Assembly (NCBI GenBank): GCA_030765045.1
Contig: CM060962.1
Coordinates: 262,951,147-263,015,146 of the forward strand
Source of the DNA: Tenodera sinensis
Taxonomy: Eukaryota; Arthropoda; Insecta; Mantodea; Mantidae
DNA: 64,000 nucleotides
Reading direction: 5' to 3'
Part shown: one piece after another, positions 1-12,189 of the stretch
Position numbering within the stretch: position 1 is the first letter of the stretch
How the letters are laid out: each line of letters starts with the position of its first letter
The notes under the pieces: generated by a model
Told to the model about the DNA's origin: nothing
The model's input: only the letters and a program-made list of their open reading frames with translations
The model's database searches: none
Made by a program: the position numbers and the translations under genes

Positions 1-39
1 GGGGTACGAGTCAATGCGTCGGCTTCCCCGACCATAACG

Positions 40-195
40 CCACTACTTGTCCTTTTAGGGCCGCTACCTTTCTGTCAGATAGCTACTCAATTGGCATCAC
101 AAGACTGAGTGTACCCTGGACCAGACCTCCTAGCGGAGAAAATCCCCACACCGGCAGGCACGCTACCACTGCTACGGGAGCGGTCAGTAGTCGTT
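40..195 (-). repeat. SINE1, truncated and diverged
   Basis: Reverse-strand SINE1 fragment. It shares GGGCCGCT, CTCAATTGG, GAGTG..CCAGACCTCC and AAAATCCCCA in order with the better copies at 44688-45038 and 6274-6597, and ends in a decayed tRNA-like head. The 5' part lies at or beyond the window edge. No target duplication was seen. Confidence 0.6.
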
Positions 196-1119
196 ATTAA
201 GTACTTAGTTTTCGCAGATTGAATTCTAATGCGGCTTCTATAAAACATTTTACGCATAGGTTTATTAGTAGCAAATAAAAAAGCAAACAAACTAACGTGT
301 GTGCTATGCAAACAGCAGTCTTGTTTCCGTGCTATGCATTTAGCCTAGGGCGTATCACTTCGAAATTATTTCTAATCAGAAATTTAAGGTGAGTAAGGTA
401 ACATGAATATAAAAATCACTTTTTATATGTATTTTAATATAGGTCTTATATTTTAAAACCCATTCGTATCTATTTACAGGTATTTTGCTGACGTTAAACT
501 CTACCAAACATTACGGAGGGGATCGATATTAAACCATGAGATTCGAACTAACAACCCAGCACTTTACCACTCTCAAGTTTAGCGTGTTCAAAGAGAACGA
601 GCTTTGATTTTCATGCGGTTTCCACAAAGTCTCATTTGAGTATCAAATTAATTTCAACTGCACCATTTGAGGCGAGTTTGCGTTTAGCATCATGTAACAC
701 GAATAATCCTAACTTTCCCCGGAGAATAACCAGAGTGGAAACGAATTTACCACTCCCCCTCTCTGTCTTCATCCCAGGCTACTATATATCTTTACGGACC
801 ATGTGACACTGCAACCATAGCATTGATTTCCCTGCAGAGTTGTATGGGGCCGTGATTTCCTAAACGTGTATATCTGTGAATGACGTATATCCAGCGGAAT
901 AACGAATTCTCTTGAAAGTGATGAATGTATTATCCTTGCCTCTAACGCCCTTATTTATATTTCACTTCACAAAATTAAGAGGCTCGTATAAATTTCTCTT
1001 GAAGCAGAACACTAACGGGACGAGAAAAACGGATGAAAGCACCCTTTTACAGACTGAATTATGGGCATAGCAATAAGTTTTCAACCGCATGTGTATACAT
1101 AACACATTTAAACATTTGA
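196..1119. other. Anonymous A+T-rich DNA
   Basis: I see no gene, RNA or recognised repeat. The only ORF here (87-311, minus) partly overlaps the SINE1 fragment and has no domain. Confidence 0.5.
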
Positions 1120-1210
1120 TGTGTAACATTCACATGGCTTGCTTTACTCACTCTTCTACAAAATGCTCTAATAAAGGATTATTCCTCTATCTGCATTTGT
1201 TGATCGGTAT
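1120..1210 (+). repeat. TIR-A, diverged 5' fragment
   Basis: Resembles the body start of TIR-A (TTCACATGGCTT, then ACTCTTCTACAAAATGCTCT). It is diverged and short. It is followed by a run of about 24 T at 1370-1393. Confidence 0.35.
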
Positions 1211-1459
1211 AAATTTTCCTTGCACATCTACGCATTCCTTAAATATTTAAGAAGGATAAAGTAACGAGAGTAAGCTATTTAAAAGGTTGATCACTATATC
1301 AGGTATGAAAGTTTCCTTAAATGCTTCTTGCATGATCACACCACATGGAAAAATGTTCGCTATTCATTCTTTTTTTTTTTTTTTTTTTTTTTTCATTTTT
1401 TAAAAATTCTTATAACCATGGTTCTTTTGCGTTCCCTACTAATCACTTGCAGCAAGTAT

Positions 1460-2380
1460 GGAAAGTATTGTATTTCACCGTAAATACACATTTTAAGACT
1501 CTGAGTCCAAGGAAAAAATCTGATGTGTTGCACTCACATGACTTTCTCTACTCTTGTACTAACCATTCTAACAAACTCTTATTCCTATATCTCCATGTTG
1601 GTTAAGATAAACATTCGTACAAATTATCTTACTGCTTATGTCCTTGTAGGTGCAAGGGGAATATTAGAATACAGAAGGCTTTGTGCGATAGTCAAATCTT
1701 TTTGACCTTTGATATTCCGTTCTCTTTGCACGATTAACATATAAAAAAATGAACAACGTTGTTGCATTTCGCTAAAGTTCTAAGTTTTCCGAAACTCACA
1801 CACATAACAAGGAATATCTTCGAAATGGTCCGCCCTACAAGAAAATTTATTCAGACATAAATTGTGTATTTTATCAAGATATACATGTTTTGTATAGTAT
1901 AATTTGGTCTATGTCTAACGGTTTACCAGTTATGCAAAAGTCGTCCAGAGTAAATACGACTACAGGGGCTATAGCCAGAAAATTCATGATATACATTTAA
2001 TTTCTCATAAAAATTTCTCAAACATATCAATTTAATCAAAATCTTTAGAGCCATTTTCAAGAAAGTCAAAATTTTCAAAAAATCTTCCATGTGAAGGGTA
2101 GTGTAGGGTGGGGTATTTTTCTTCAAAATCTTCGTGTCGCATCCTTGAAAGACATTAAACTTAAGTACCAACTTTACTTTTTAACAGACTTTTCGTGTTT
2201 GAGTTATGCTGTCCACAGACTGACAGACACACAGACACAGACACACACACGCAGCTTTTTCTAAAAATGCTTTTTTTGGGGTTCAGGGGGCCTCAAAACA
2301 TATATTTGCGGTGAAATCTTGACATCAAATTTTTGGGTGGAATGCAATACTTCCCCTACTTACCAGTAGAGAAAGTAAAA
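1460..2380 (+). mobile_element. TIR-A copy, left end decayed
   Basis: A remnant of the inverted left end (1461-1507) is followed by the body start TGATGTGTTGCACTCACATG, the conserved body, a short CA/GACA run (2220-2250), and the right end AGTAGAGAAAGTAAAA at 2365-2380. Small ORFs inside are not conserved between copies, so it looks non-coding. An oppositely oriented copy abuts it. Confidence 0.8.
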
Positions 2381-3190
2381 AAGGCATGTTTAGAAAAACG
2401 TGTGTGAGTCTGGCTGTGATAATCATAACTCGAAAAGTAAGTGTAGGTTAAATACCAAACTTGGTATTTAAGTCCAGGGAATCCGGGTGCAATTCCCGGT
2501 TACGGCGTGGGGATTTTTCCCCTCTGGAAGACCAAGTCCGGGGTGCACTCAGCCTCGTTAGGTCCCTGAGGTGCCAATTCAGGAGCTGCTTGATTGAAAA
2601 ACGGCCGGGAGAGACCGGAGCGCTGAGCACATCGCACCTCCAGTACTGTACCCCACTCATGTGGTGGGTATGGATGGGAGACGCAGCGGTCGGGCGGTAG
2701 GCCTTGGCCCAGATGGGCTATTATGCCACGGGGTTACATTTTATATTCCAAGGATGCAACACAAAGATTTTCAGGATAGTCCCTCCACCCAAAACTACCC
2801 ATTACATGGAAAGTTATTAGAACATTTTGGTGTAAATCTTAAATTTTCTGGGAGCGCGTCTTTAGTATCTACTTCTGATTCCATATGACTTCTGTATAAC
2901 TGATAAATCGTACAAAACATTACAGTTCAAATAATGTGGATTTCATTAATCATGAATGTCAAATGCACCTTCATGAAGCATTTCTGAGATATTCCTTCTT
3001 ATTGGTTTGAATTTTCAAAATATCTACCCATCCCTTTCTCAAATGGGAAGTCATTCGTTTTTGTTCCTCCTGGTTATGCAAATATAGCGCAATTTTGATG
3101 ACCAGCTCTTGAAGTATCTGAGTATCCTTAAGCTTATCTGTCGACGGGCCCTTAAACCCTCCTTAAAGCTACTTACAAGGTAATTCGTAA
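2381..3190 (-). mobile_element. TIR-A copy, inverted, lacks outer end
   Basis: Begins directly after the preceding copy, inside the TG-rich segment, and runs through the body in reverse (AAGGATGCAACACAAAGATT, then ATTCCTTCTTATT). It decays around 3190. A SINE1 interrupts it. With the preceding copy it forms a head-to-head palindrome. Confidence 0.65.
2471..2742 (+). repeat. SINE1 inserted in TIR-A, head truncated
   Basis: Starts in the B-box part of the tRNA-like head (GGTGCAATTCCCGG) and continues through GGGGTGCACTCAGCCTCGTT to the tail GGCGGTAGGCCTTGGCCC...GGGGTTACA. TIR-A sequence lies on both sides, so the SINE is younger than its host. The 5' truncation fits LINE-style retrotransposition. 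Confidence 0.8.
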
Positions 3191-3985
3191 TAAAGACAAT
3201 TCTAGAAGTGTGAAGCATGAGGCATGAAGCAGATATATTTGTACAAGAATGAGAAGAAAGAGCCATGCGAGTGGAAAGAATCACATTGTTTCATTGTGAA
3301 ATTGTTTATAGTCACTTTAACCTCAAGTTACTTTGCGACTTTACAGTCATCTGTACACATAATTTTAAAATTAGAACAACACATTACATGTATTTGTGTG
3401 TGGTGGGCGCTGATTGAAATCACTGGACATTTGGTGCTGTCTGTGATGATATCAGTTGTAAAGTTGGGCAGTCGGTGATATGCTTGGGGTCAATTGTATG
3501 TGAAACATCACATTGCTTTAAAAATTTACATTAACATGGAATAATTATGTGCTTTAGGAGTATAAAAACACGAATAAATATTTCCGGATGTAGTTTCATT
3601 GCATATTTCGTTGTAGATACAAGAGAGACAGAGGAACCAAATCGGTAATCCGGTGTTAAAAGCGGCTCACAGTGGCTTTAAAATTTCATACACTCTCCAT
3701 AACATCGCAAGAGACAGACGAATACAAATTAGGTACTTAAAGCATTCAATGTATTGACCAAATAAAAACAATATAAAGGGATAGCTTGAAAATGTTTATG
3801 CTACAAAAAAGGTTAGTTGAAATAAATTATGCTACAGCTTTTTTTTCTTTTGTCTTAAGTTGCAACGCTCATCAATTATGCAAAATGATACATAATTATT
3901 CCCAAATAAGTTTGCTTTACAGACTATCCCTGGAAAATTAAAGGTATTTTTCACTGGAATATGTTAAATATACCATATGTTTGAA
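3191..3985. other. Anonymous DNA
   Basis: No recognised feature. ORFs at 3051-3284 and 3224-3478 lack domains and are not supported. Confidence 0.5.
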
Positions 3986-4241
3986 TTGAGATTTTCTTGG
4001 AAATCTTTATGTCGGATCTTCGGAAGATACTGAATTTAAATACCAAATTTGCTATTTATCACTTTACGTTAAACGGGTATACAGATAGAGACACATACAC
4101 ACACGCACACACACGAATTCACATGTTCTTTTATTCACGGCGCCTCAAAGCGTGTATTTCCGATGAAATATGGATACGAACTTTTTCGGTAGGATGCAAT
4201 AACACAATTTCTCTGCCTACGAGGTACGAAGAAAGCAAATA
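3986..4241 (+). mobile_element. TIR-A, 3' fragment
   Basis: Diverged 3' third of TIR-A. It has TTTTCTTGGAAATCTTTATG, a short CA run (4092-4116), and then the right-end sequence GGCGCCTCAAAGCGTGTATT leading to a decayed terminus near 4241. Confidence 0.65.
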
Positions 4242-4346
4242 ATATGCTACTATTACTACACAGTTATCTTCTGGGCTTTATTACCACAGTTCTATGGTTT
4301 TAAATTTAAAACCTGACTTCCAGAACCGTCATGACTGTTTCCAAAA

Positions 4347-5065
4347 GTCTCACGTGTTGCACTTGCATGACTTTCTCTACTTTGTATTAACCATTCTTAC
4401 CAATCTTATTCCTATATCTTCTTCATGTTAGTTGAGATAAACGTTTGTAGAAATAATGTTATTGTTTATCTCCTTGTAGTTGTACCTACAATATTAGAAT
4501 ATAATAGACTTTGAGCTATAGTCAAATCTTTAAAGCTTTCAAATTCCGCTCTCTTTGCACACTTAACATATACAAAATGACAGATATTGACAGAAGTATA
4601 AGTTCTCCAAAACTCACACAGATAACAAGGAATATCTCCGAAATGGTTCACTCTACAAAAAATTTATTTGGGCATAAATTGTGTACTTTAGCAACATGCA
4701 CCTTTTTGTAGAGTAAAATTTTGTCTATCTCTTACGGTTTACCAGTTATGCAAAAGTCATCCAGAGTAAATAGGACTACATAGGCTTTTCTCAGAAAATT
4801 CAAGATATACAATTCATTCGTCATTAAAATATCTCAAACAAATGGCATTTTAGTCAAAATCGTTGGAGCCATTTTCAACAAACTCAAAATTTCCGAAAAA
4901 TTCTCCATGAAAGGGTAGTTTAGTGTGGAGAAAGTTTCTTCAAAATCTTCGTGTCGCGTCCTTGAAATACATTAAACTTAAATACCAAATTTGGTTTTTA
5001 ACCAACTTTTCGTTTTCGAGTTATGTGTCAACAGACTGACAGACGCACAAAAAGACAGACAGACA

Positions 5066-5128
<63 letters not shown>

Positions 5129-5280
5129 ACACACACACACACACATGGACCTTTTTCTAAAAGTGCTTTTTTATTCAGGAGGCCTCAAAACATACATTTC
5201 CGGTGAAATCTTGACATCGAATTTTTGGGTGGAATACAATACTTCCTCTACTTACTACACGTAGTAGAGAAAGTAAAAAA
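4347..5280 (+). mobile_element. TIR-A copy, near full body
   Basis: Starts in the body (CACGTGTTGCACTTGCATGA), passes the conserved blocks GGAATATCTCCGAAATGGTT and CCAGTTATGCAAAAGTCATC, then a long CA array, and ends in GTAGTAGAGAAAGTAAAA at 5261-5278. The inverted left end is missing. Confidence 0.85.
5067..5145. repeat. (CA)n microsatellite inside TIR-A
   Basis: About 39 units with one interruption (ACTCAC). It grows out of the element's own CAGACTGACAGACGCAC segment. The His-Thr ORF over it is an artefact. Confidence 0.95.
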
Positions 5281-6259
5281 GAATTGGATGAAAGAAGAAA
5301 ACAATTAAATCCGTCATAAAATCCCTGAACATAAGTTAATTAAGCCTGTGGACAGTAAAATGATGTCATTATTTAGTATAGCATCCAAAAGTAAATGAGC
5401 ATTTAAATACAGTTAGGTGGAATATGTTTCAACTTTGTTTTCTGAGTTGATGCTAAACAAACTGAAAAGCCCTGAAAGTTAGAAAACCACTCGAGCAGAA
5501 TAACAAAGTTATTGCTAAGGCAAGTGCAGGAGTTAATAAAATAGCTGGCTTTATGAACTGCGATAAATAATTCTCACAAGCCGAAGAAACTGCGTTCTCC
5601 TTTCCACATTAGATGTAATGATAAAAAGCCCCTTCTCAGTGTGTTCAGCTACCCACAAAAACACCAGGGGCGACAACATTGCTTATATTTAACTATCCTA
5701 GTTTTATCCTCACATACTTCTTTTTTTTACTTGCTGTAAATTAATTGCTTGTAAATTTTTCACTGTGTTTAAGGCAGAAGTTTGAGAAGTTTTTCCGCCA
5801 CACTGCACCCCAGCGCTTCAAGTAGGAGTCTGTGGGAAAAAAGGGGGCAAATAATGCGAGCTTTGCCCTATGCACCGTGTAATTAGAGTGAATTTTTAAA
5901 ATGAGTCTATTCGAGCGGACGACCTTCATCGACGTGGTTAAATTAATCAGAAAGCTTACATAGAGGGCGCGTAAATAGCAAAGGGAAATGTGATCTAACC
6001 CCCTACTAATATCCAACAGTGTTTACAGAAGGGATCGACTTAATTTATCATTACAAAGGCTCGAAAATTTAAATTACGTCCTTATCTTTTATTTAGCCGT
6101 TGACGTAGGTTAACTACTTGCGAATAACTGCCTGTCAAAATCGATAATCATATGAAAATGAACTTCGGAGTGTTTTCCTGGGCAAGGAAAAAGGGAGGAG
6201 CGTTTTGGGTAGGTGAAAATATACGTTTGCAAAAGTGATATAACTGCTACATTTTCTAT
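5281..6259. other. Anonymous DNA
   Basis: No recognised repeat or gene. The 91-codon minus-strand ORF at 5741-6016 has no recognisable domain. Confidence 0.5.
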
Positions 6260-6611
6260 AATTTATCTGTGATAAGAACCGAACATTGTGGCACAACAGC
6301 CCATTCGTGCCACTCAATTCTGCCCGCCACAGCCGTGATGAATGGGGTGCAGTACTGGAGGTGGGACGTGGTCAGCGCCCTGGTCCCTCCCAACCGGCTA
6401 TGCGGTCTTCTCCGCCAGGGGATGCAACTTTTCAATCAAGTAGCTCCTCAATTGACAACTCAGGGAGCTTTCGAGGCTGAGTGCACCTCGAATCAGATCT
6501 TCCAGCGAGAGAAAATTTCTACGCCGGTACCAGGAATCGAACCTGAGTACCCCTCTTGGTATGTAGCAGCGCTACTACCGCGCTAAGGAGACGACTAAAT
6601 TTATCTGTGAT
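6260..6611 (-). mobile_element. SINE1 copy with 14-bp target duplication
   Basis: The element at 6274-6597 is flanked by AATTTATCTGTGAT at 6260-6273 and again at 6598-6611. On the minus strand the head carries a tRNA-like B box (reverse of GGTACCAGGAATCGAACC) and the body matches the other SINE1 copies (CTCAATTG, GAGGCTGAGTGCACC). The exact duplication supports retrotransposition. ORFs across it are incidental. Confidence 0.93.
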
Positions 6612-7588
6612 TGACGAAATATTATATCACATCCAAAAAAAAAAAAAAAAAAAAAAAAGACATATGTATCAAAATCCACCTGAACTCCCTAAGGAAAACC
6701 AATTTTTTGAAAACGTCGCTGGCGTGGTTGATTGTATGTTAAACGCTAAGTCTTTTAAACTGCGTATTGGTGAATGAGATTTCTTTATCTTCTGCTAACT
6801 TTGTGGTCAAATACCCAAGTGCCCCTAATTACCTTTCATTGAAGTCCTAAATGTCTGGAAAGAGGACGGATCTTTGAGGTATATGAGCTAGTTAACTTAA
6901 ATACTTAGGAATAACAATTAATTATTTAGTCCATCCTTGCTAGTTGGCCATTTAACCACATACTTAAAACAAAGTCAATAGAGGGCCATTAAAATTTTAC
7001 TTTGAATTTTGAACTGAAATTCGTAACCGAGCGTTTGCCCAAACGCAAGTTTAACAGTCGGCCACGATATGGATGCGTTTGGTGGGAAGAGGAAGTAAAC
7101 AGTTACGGAACAAGGGGGTGGGGCATTGAAAGTGCAGTGAGCTAAAGAAAACACCCGCAGTTCGGAGTTAGTGAGGTTGAGCCCTGCACATGTAATTGTT
7201 TCCATTGTGCAACTGTATATTCCTCCAACCGTCTTGCCCCTCATTTCCCTCTAATTGTTACCATTGATGATGTTATGCATTGCCAACAACCTCAGAAATG
7301 TTCTCCACAAAACTTACTTTGAATACGATGACTTTCATAACCCGGGACTACAACTTTAATTGGACACTGAAATTCGCTTCTTTTGTATTGATTAAACCTT
7401 AAGTTTATATTTCTAATATCGGTTTCATAGTTCCAAAAGTACGATATTTCTTAGCAGGAGAAAAGAGTATTCCAAAATGTTGAACTACAATGGTGGCCGA
7501 AAATTCCCCGTAATAGGATTTCAGCAAGCTGTGTATTCGCTTCCCCACATCTCCCTCAAACTTACCTACCTTACTATTATTATCAATT
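6612..7588. other. Anonymous DNA with a 24-A run
   Basis: Contains a homopolymer A run at 6635-6658. Otherwise nothing is recognised. The ORF at 6975-7244 (minus, 89 codons) has no domain. Confidence 0.5.
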
Positions 7589-7589
7589 T

Positions 7590-7687
<98 letters not shown>

Positions 7688-7722
7688 TATTATTAATTAT
7701 TATTATTATTGTTGTTGTTGTT
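7589..7722. repeat. Compound trinucleotide array (TCA)n-(TTA)n-(TTG)n
   Basis: About 16 TCA units pass into ATT/TTA units with single substitutions and then four to five GTT units. The apparent 109-codon ORF is the translated array. Confidence 0.95.
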
Positions 7723-8726
7723 ACTGACCGTACATTTTACATTACAAGTTATATACCTGGACATCGCAAACCATTATGTTTACATGTAGTGTGGTACAAA
7801 TTGTAATGTATACTGTATTCATAATACATTTTATCTATTTTTGATCTATCTAGTAAGATAATGCTAATAAAAACCATATATATTTAAGCTAAATCACGCT
7901 AAACATGGGAGTGGAGGAAAAATTAAATTAAAAAAAATGCAAATATATGTGCATATAAGCACAAAAATATACCGCAGGTCTATTAGACCCCGCGTGATTA
8001 ACTTTGCTCTTCCAGTGTGCACGCCAAACGGAAGGTTAAATTTTAAAGGGATCATTAAACAAATAAAAATTTAGCCTCTAATTATACGTGCTGTTGCGAG
8101 TAATTCCAGCGTGGATTACGATTTCTACCAAATATTAAATAATGGTTAATGGAGACTCTTAGGGAAGAAATTATTTCAAAGACTATATTAATTGTTCCTT
8201 GTGTGAATTAGAATGTGAAAAAAATACGGATATGCACTAAAGTGGTACTATAATTTTTCATTCCATTTTAAAGTATATTTGGCTTTATTCCTAATAGAGC
8301 CTAAATGCGATTGTCATTTTAAAATTTCGTTATCCTTTGGTACTTGGTGTTGCTCATGATAATTTTGATTACTGTAACCCTTATGTAAATAGTTTCTATT
8401 GTGATAAAACAGCTATCTGTGTATTCATTGTAACACCAGAACTTAATTATGACTTGCTGAGGTTTTAAAAATATCCTGATTTTGTTTTGTAAACGTATAA
8501 ATGTTTGCTGAAATGTTACTTGATGAACAGCTAATGTTGAAGCGATCAGCCCATAGCATTGAGGAAAGGGACAGAGCTTAGAGTGTAGTCAGCTTCAACT
8601 TCTCTTTGTCTTCTGGCCCAACAAGCTAATCCTGCAGTGAAACCAGATAATCTTTGTAATTTCGTTCCACATCACTATTTAATGAACCAGTCTCTTATTA
8701 ACACTAATCTATGAGCAAGGAGCAGC
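7723..8726. other. Anonymous DNA
   Basis: A+T-rich with no recognised element. Confidence 0.5.
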
Positions 8727-9556
8727 TTTTACTTTCTCTACTACATATAGTAAATAAGGGAAGTATTCTATTCGTACCGAAAATTCGATGTCGAGATTTC
8801 ACCAGAAATACACGTTTTGAGTCCGCTAAACAAAAAAATCTGATGTGTTGCACTCACATGACTTTCTCTACTCTTGTACTAACCATCCTTAAAAACTCTT
8901 ATTCCTATATCTTCTTCGTATTAGTTAAGATAAACATTTGTACAACTTATCTTATTGTTTATTTCCTTGTAGGTGTAAGGGGAATGTTAGACTACAGAAG
9001 GCTATGTGCGATAGTCCAATCTTTTAAAGCTTTGAGATTCTGTTGTCTTTGCACATTTCACATATAAAAAAAATGAACAACGATGATCCATTTCACGAAA
9101 GTTCTAAGTTTTCCGAAACTCACACACATAAGAAGGAATATCTCCGAAGTGGTTCACCCTACGAGAAAATTTATTTTGACATAAATTGTGTATTTTAGCA
9201 AGATCTAAATGTTTAGTATAGTATGGTTTGGTCTATGTCTAACGGTTTACCAGTTATGCAAAAGTCGTCCAGAGTAAATACGACTACAGGGGCTATAGCC
9301 AGAAAATTCAAAATATACATTTCATTTGTCATAAAAATATCTAAAAAATATGGCATTTTAATCAAAATCGTTAGAGCCATTTTCAAGAAAATCAAAATTT
9401 TCCATGTAAAGGGTAGTTTAGCGTGGGGCTATTTTCTTCAAAATCTTCGTGTCGCATCCTTGAAAGACATTAAACTTAAATACCAACTTTGGTTTTTAAC
9501 CGACTTTTCGTTTTTTAGTCATGCTGTCCACAGACTGACAGACACACAGACTGGCA

Positions 9557-9607
<51 letters not shown>

Positions 9608-9748
9608 ACACACACACACGGACCTGTTTCTACAAATGCTTTTTTTGGATTCAGGGGGTCTCAAAACATATATTTCCAGTAACATCTCGACATCGAATTT
9701 TTGGGTGGAATACAATACTTCCCCTACTTACCAGTAGAGAAAGTAAAA
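8727..9748 (+). mobile_element. TIR-A full-length copy (reference copy)
   Basis: Both ends are present. The left end is TTTTACTTTCTCTACT at 8727-8742. The right end is AGTAGAGAAAGTAAAA at 9733-9748. The ends are inverted copies for about 100 bp: the left includes TTCGATGTCGAGATTTCACC and the right GACATCGAATTTTTGGGTGG. The body starts TGATGTGTTGCACTCACATG just inside the left end. The length is 1,022 bp. No transposase ORF is present, so it looks like a non-autonomous inverted-end (MITE-like) element. No clear target duplication was seen. Confidence 0.85.
9557..9619. repeat. (CA)n microsatellite inside TIR-A
   Basis: About 31 CA units with one CATACA interruption, just upstream of the inverted right end. 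Confidence 0.95.
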
Positions 9749-10490
9749 GTATTTTTAGAACAACGTTCATGTGTATGTGTGTTTGCCTGTGAACGGCATA
9801 ACTCAAAGGCGAAAAGTCAGTTATAAACCAAAGTTAGTACTTAAGTTTGATAACTTTCGAGGATGCAACACAAAGATTTTGAAGAAACTTCCTCCACCCT
9901 TTACATGGAAAATTTTGATTTTCACAAAAATGGCTGTAGCTATTTTGATTAAAATGCCGTATGTTTAAGATATTTTTTATAGAAATGAAATGTATATTTT
10001 GAATTTTCTAGCTGTAGCCCATGTAGTCCTGCTTAGTATTAATGACTTTTGCATAATTGGTAAACCGTAAGAGATAGACCAAATCTTACTGTACAAAAAA
10101 TGTAGATCCCGTTAAAATACACAAGTTTTGTCCAAGTGCATTTTTTGTGGAGTGAACCATTTCGGACATATTACTTGTTATTGTTGTGATTTTTGCAATA
10201 CTTTATACTTTTCTAAACTGGAAGGTCGTTATTCAGTTTTTTATCTTTTAGTCGTGCAAAGAGAAAGGAAATTTAAGGCTTCATACAGCTATGAGCTTTG
10301 AAAGACTTGACTTTCGCTCAAAGTCTACTGTATTCCCTATTCCCCGTGCACCTACAAGAAAATTAAATATAGGATAATTTCTGCAAATGTTTATGTCGAC
10401 TAACATAAAGAAGACAGAGGAATAAGTGTTTGTAGGAGTAGTTAGTACAGGAGTAGAGAAAGTCATGTGAGCGCAACACATCAGATTTTT
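9749..10490 (-). mobile_element. TIR-A body, inverted, abutting full copy
   Basis: Begins in the TG-rich segment (TTCATGTGTATGTGTGTTTG) directly after the full copy. It runs back through the whole body to GTAGAGAAAGTCATGTGAG and CAACACATCAGATTTTT near 10490. It pairs with 8833-9640 as inverted arms of about 740 bp. Confidence 0.85.
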
Positions 10491-10640
10491 AAAGGAAAGG
10501 AAGGAGTAAATTAAATTTCAGCCGGTGTACTTAGAAGCCACTGTCTTGTTTAGCCTCAGTCCCATACTAATAGAGTAATACACGGGAGTGGAAATGTTTC
10601 AAGATAATTTCAAGATTAAGTAATGTTTATTTTATAAAGG

Positions 10641-11014
10641 TAGATTCGCAATGACCGCCTCCGTAGCGCAGTTGGTAGCGCGCTTGCCTCTGGCGCGGTG
10701 AACCCGAGTTCGATACCCGGTACCAGCATGTGGATTTTATCCCCTCTTGGAGGTCTGGCACGGGGTGCACTCAGCCTCGTTAGGTTCCGGGGGGACCAAT
10801 TGAGGAGCTACTTGATAGAGAAGTAGCGGCCCCAGGTCTAGAAGACCACATAACCGGCCGGGAGGGCTCGGGGCGCTGACCACGTCCCACCCTCCAATAC
10901 TGCACCTCACCAATGACGCCTGTAGTGGGCAGAGGTGGGGGACGCAGCGGCTGGGCGGTAGGCCTTGGCCCCTTGTGGGTTGTCGCGCCGGGGTTTAGTT
11001 TTAGATTCGCAATG
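10641..11014 (+). mobile_element. SINE1 full copy with 13-bp target duplication
   Basis: The element at 10654-11001 (348 bp) is flanked by TAGATTCGCAATG at 10641-10653 and 11002-11014. The head ACCGCCTCCGTAGCGCAGTT has a tRNA A box, and GAGTTCGATACCC is the B box at about 10705-10720. The anticodon arm and 3' acceptor are no longer tRNA-like, so it is not a functional tRNA. The body and tail are unrelated to tRNA. Confidence 0.95.
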
Positions 11015-11085
11015 GCAAAACCCAATGCCATTACCGGGATCTAAACCACGGATCTTCGACTTACTGTATCCTACTCTAACCATGT
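11015..11085 (-). repeat. SINE2 relic next to SINE1
   Basis: Short tRNA-like remnant in reverse: ATGCCATTACCGGGATCTAA, ACCACGGATCTTCGACTTAC, then TACTCTAACCATG. It lies directly after the SINE1 target duplication. Confidence 0.55.
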
Positions 11086-11727
11086 CAAGATGCCAACAAA
11101 AGACCAAATTATCCAATAAGTTATATTTTTCCAATAAACCACAAGGCTTTTGGGATAACCTGTGGCGACTGTTATGAGTACTTCATAGTTAATCACTATC
11201 AAGTAAATGAATGTTGATTAGTTGTTCCTGTTGTCGTGAGTCAAGCAATAGGAGTATCAAAAATGACAGATCAAGAACCGCATATCTCAGGTCAAGCGTT
11301 CTTCTATCCAACATTTGATCATCTTAAAAACTGCTGGCATCACTGACAGGGAAAAGGGAAGAAACACAACTGGATTTCTATAGCACAGGAGCTATGGTAG
11401 ACAGATCATGTACAAAGGCAAACTTTGATATAAGAAACGTCATTACAAGATTGGTGGTCCACGGATTTCATCACCTAATGTGCAAAAAACACACACTTCC
11501 ATGAACCAGATAAAGACTGTGACCTTTTACTATGTGAAAAACAGTGCGATCGCTATCATATCAAAATCTGTACAGAAAAACAAAGACAATATGTGAATCT
11601 ACAAACATGTAAACCATTAATGTGAATTGTATTCCAACTATGGCTATTTGGTGGCAATTATTTATTAAAGTAATTGTTCTGTCACATATGACGTGTAGAG
11701 GATAGCATTATAAATGCAAAACCAGAC
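11086..11727. other. Anonymous DNA
   Basis: No recognised feature. Confidence 0.5.
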
Positions 11728-11975
11728 TGAAAAATTCAGTTCCATAACCCGAATATGAACCAAGATGTTCGACTTACCGTTTCGGTGTTCTAACCATCTG
11801 AAGTGCCGTGAAACAACACCATAATCTTCGATTCACATTTGGTGTTATGATGGCACAAAGCCTTAGCAGCTCAGGCGTTTAAAGAAGTCAAAAATCCGTG
11901 ATTCAAATCCAAACTGTGGAACTGAATTTTTCAGTCTGATTCTACATTCTAACAGCCCATATACAGCTTGTGTGG
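11728..11975. repeat. SINE2 palindromic pair, decayed
   Basis: The left arm (from about 11733) reads GACTGAAAAATTCAGTTCCA and then a reverse tRNA-like block (ATATGAACCAAGATGTTCGA). The right arm reads a forward tRNA-like block (GTGATTCAAATCCAAACTGT) and then GGAACTGAATTTTTCAGTC. The arms are inverted copies. The remains of the family tail (CAGCTTGTGTGG) follow. Confidence 0.65.
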
Positions 11976-12189
11976 AAGAGCGTTTAAAAATATTTTATTT
12001 TTCTATTATCCCAAAGCCGCACATAGCGATTATCTCTTAAAAGATTTGGTTATCAGTTGTACGTACTATTACACGGAGTATCCACGTGGAGGAGGTTTCT
12101 AAAAATTTTTTCTCGATTAAGATGAAGTAGATATAAAAATAATTTTTTTTAGGAATAACAACACTATGTTGAAGAATGGTACAGAATAG

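Noticed and set aside
4991..5206. ORFs rich in His-Thr, Cys-Val, Asn, Ile, Asp/Glu or Ser-Leu (for example 4991-5206, 20675-20968, 28014-28173, 33181-33514, 38209-38604)
   Set aside because: They are translations of CA, ATC, TTC, ATT or GACA arrays and are open on both strands only because of the repeats.
10654..10726. tRNA gene at the SINE1 head (also the tRNA-like units at 39290-39365 and 63211-63275)
   Set aside because: Anticodon arm, T stem or 3' acceptor are wrong for a functional tRNA, and each continues into SINE body with target duplications or family copies elsewhere.
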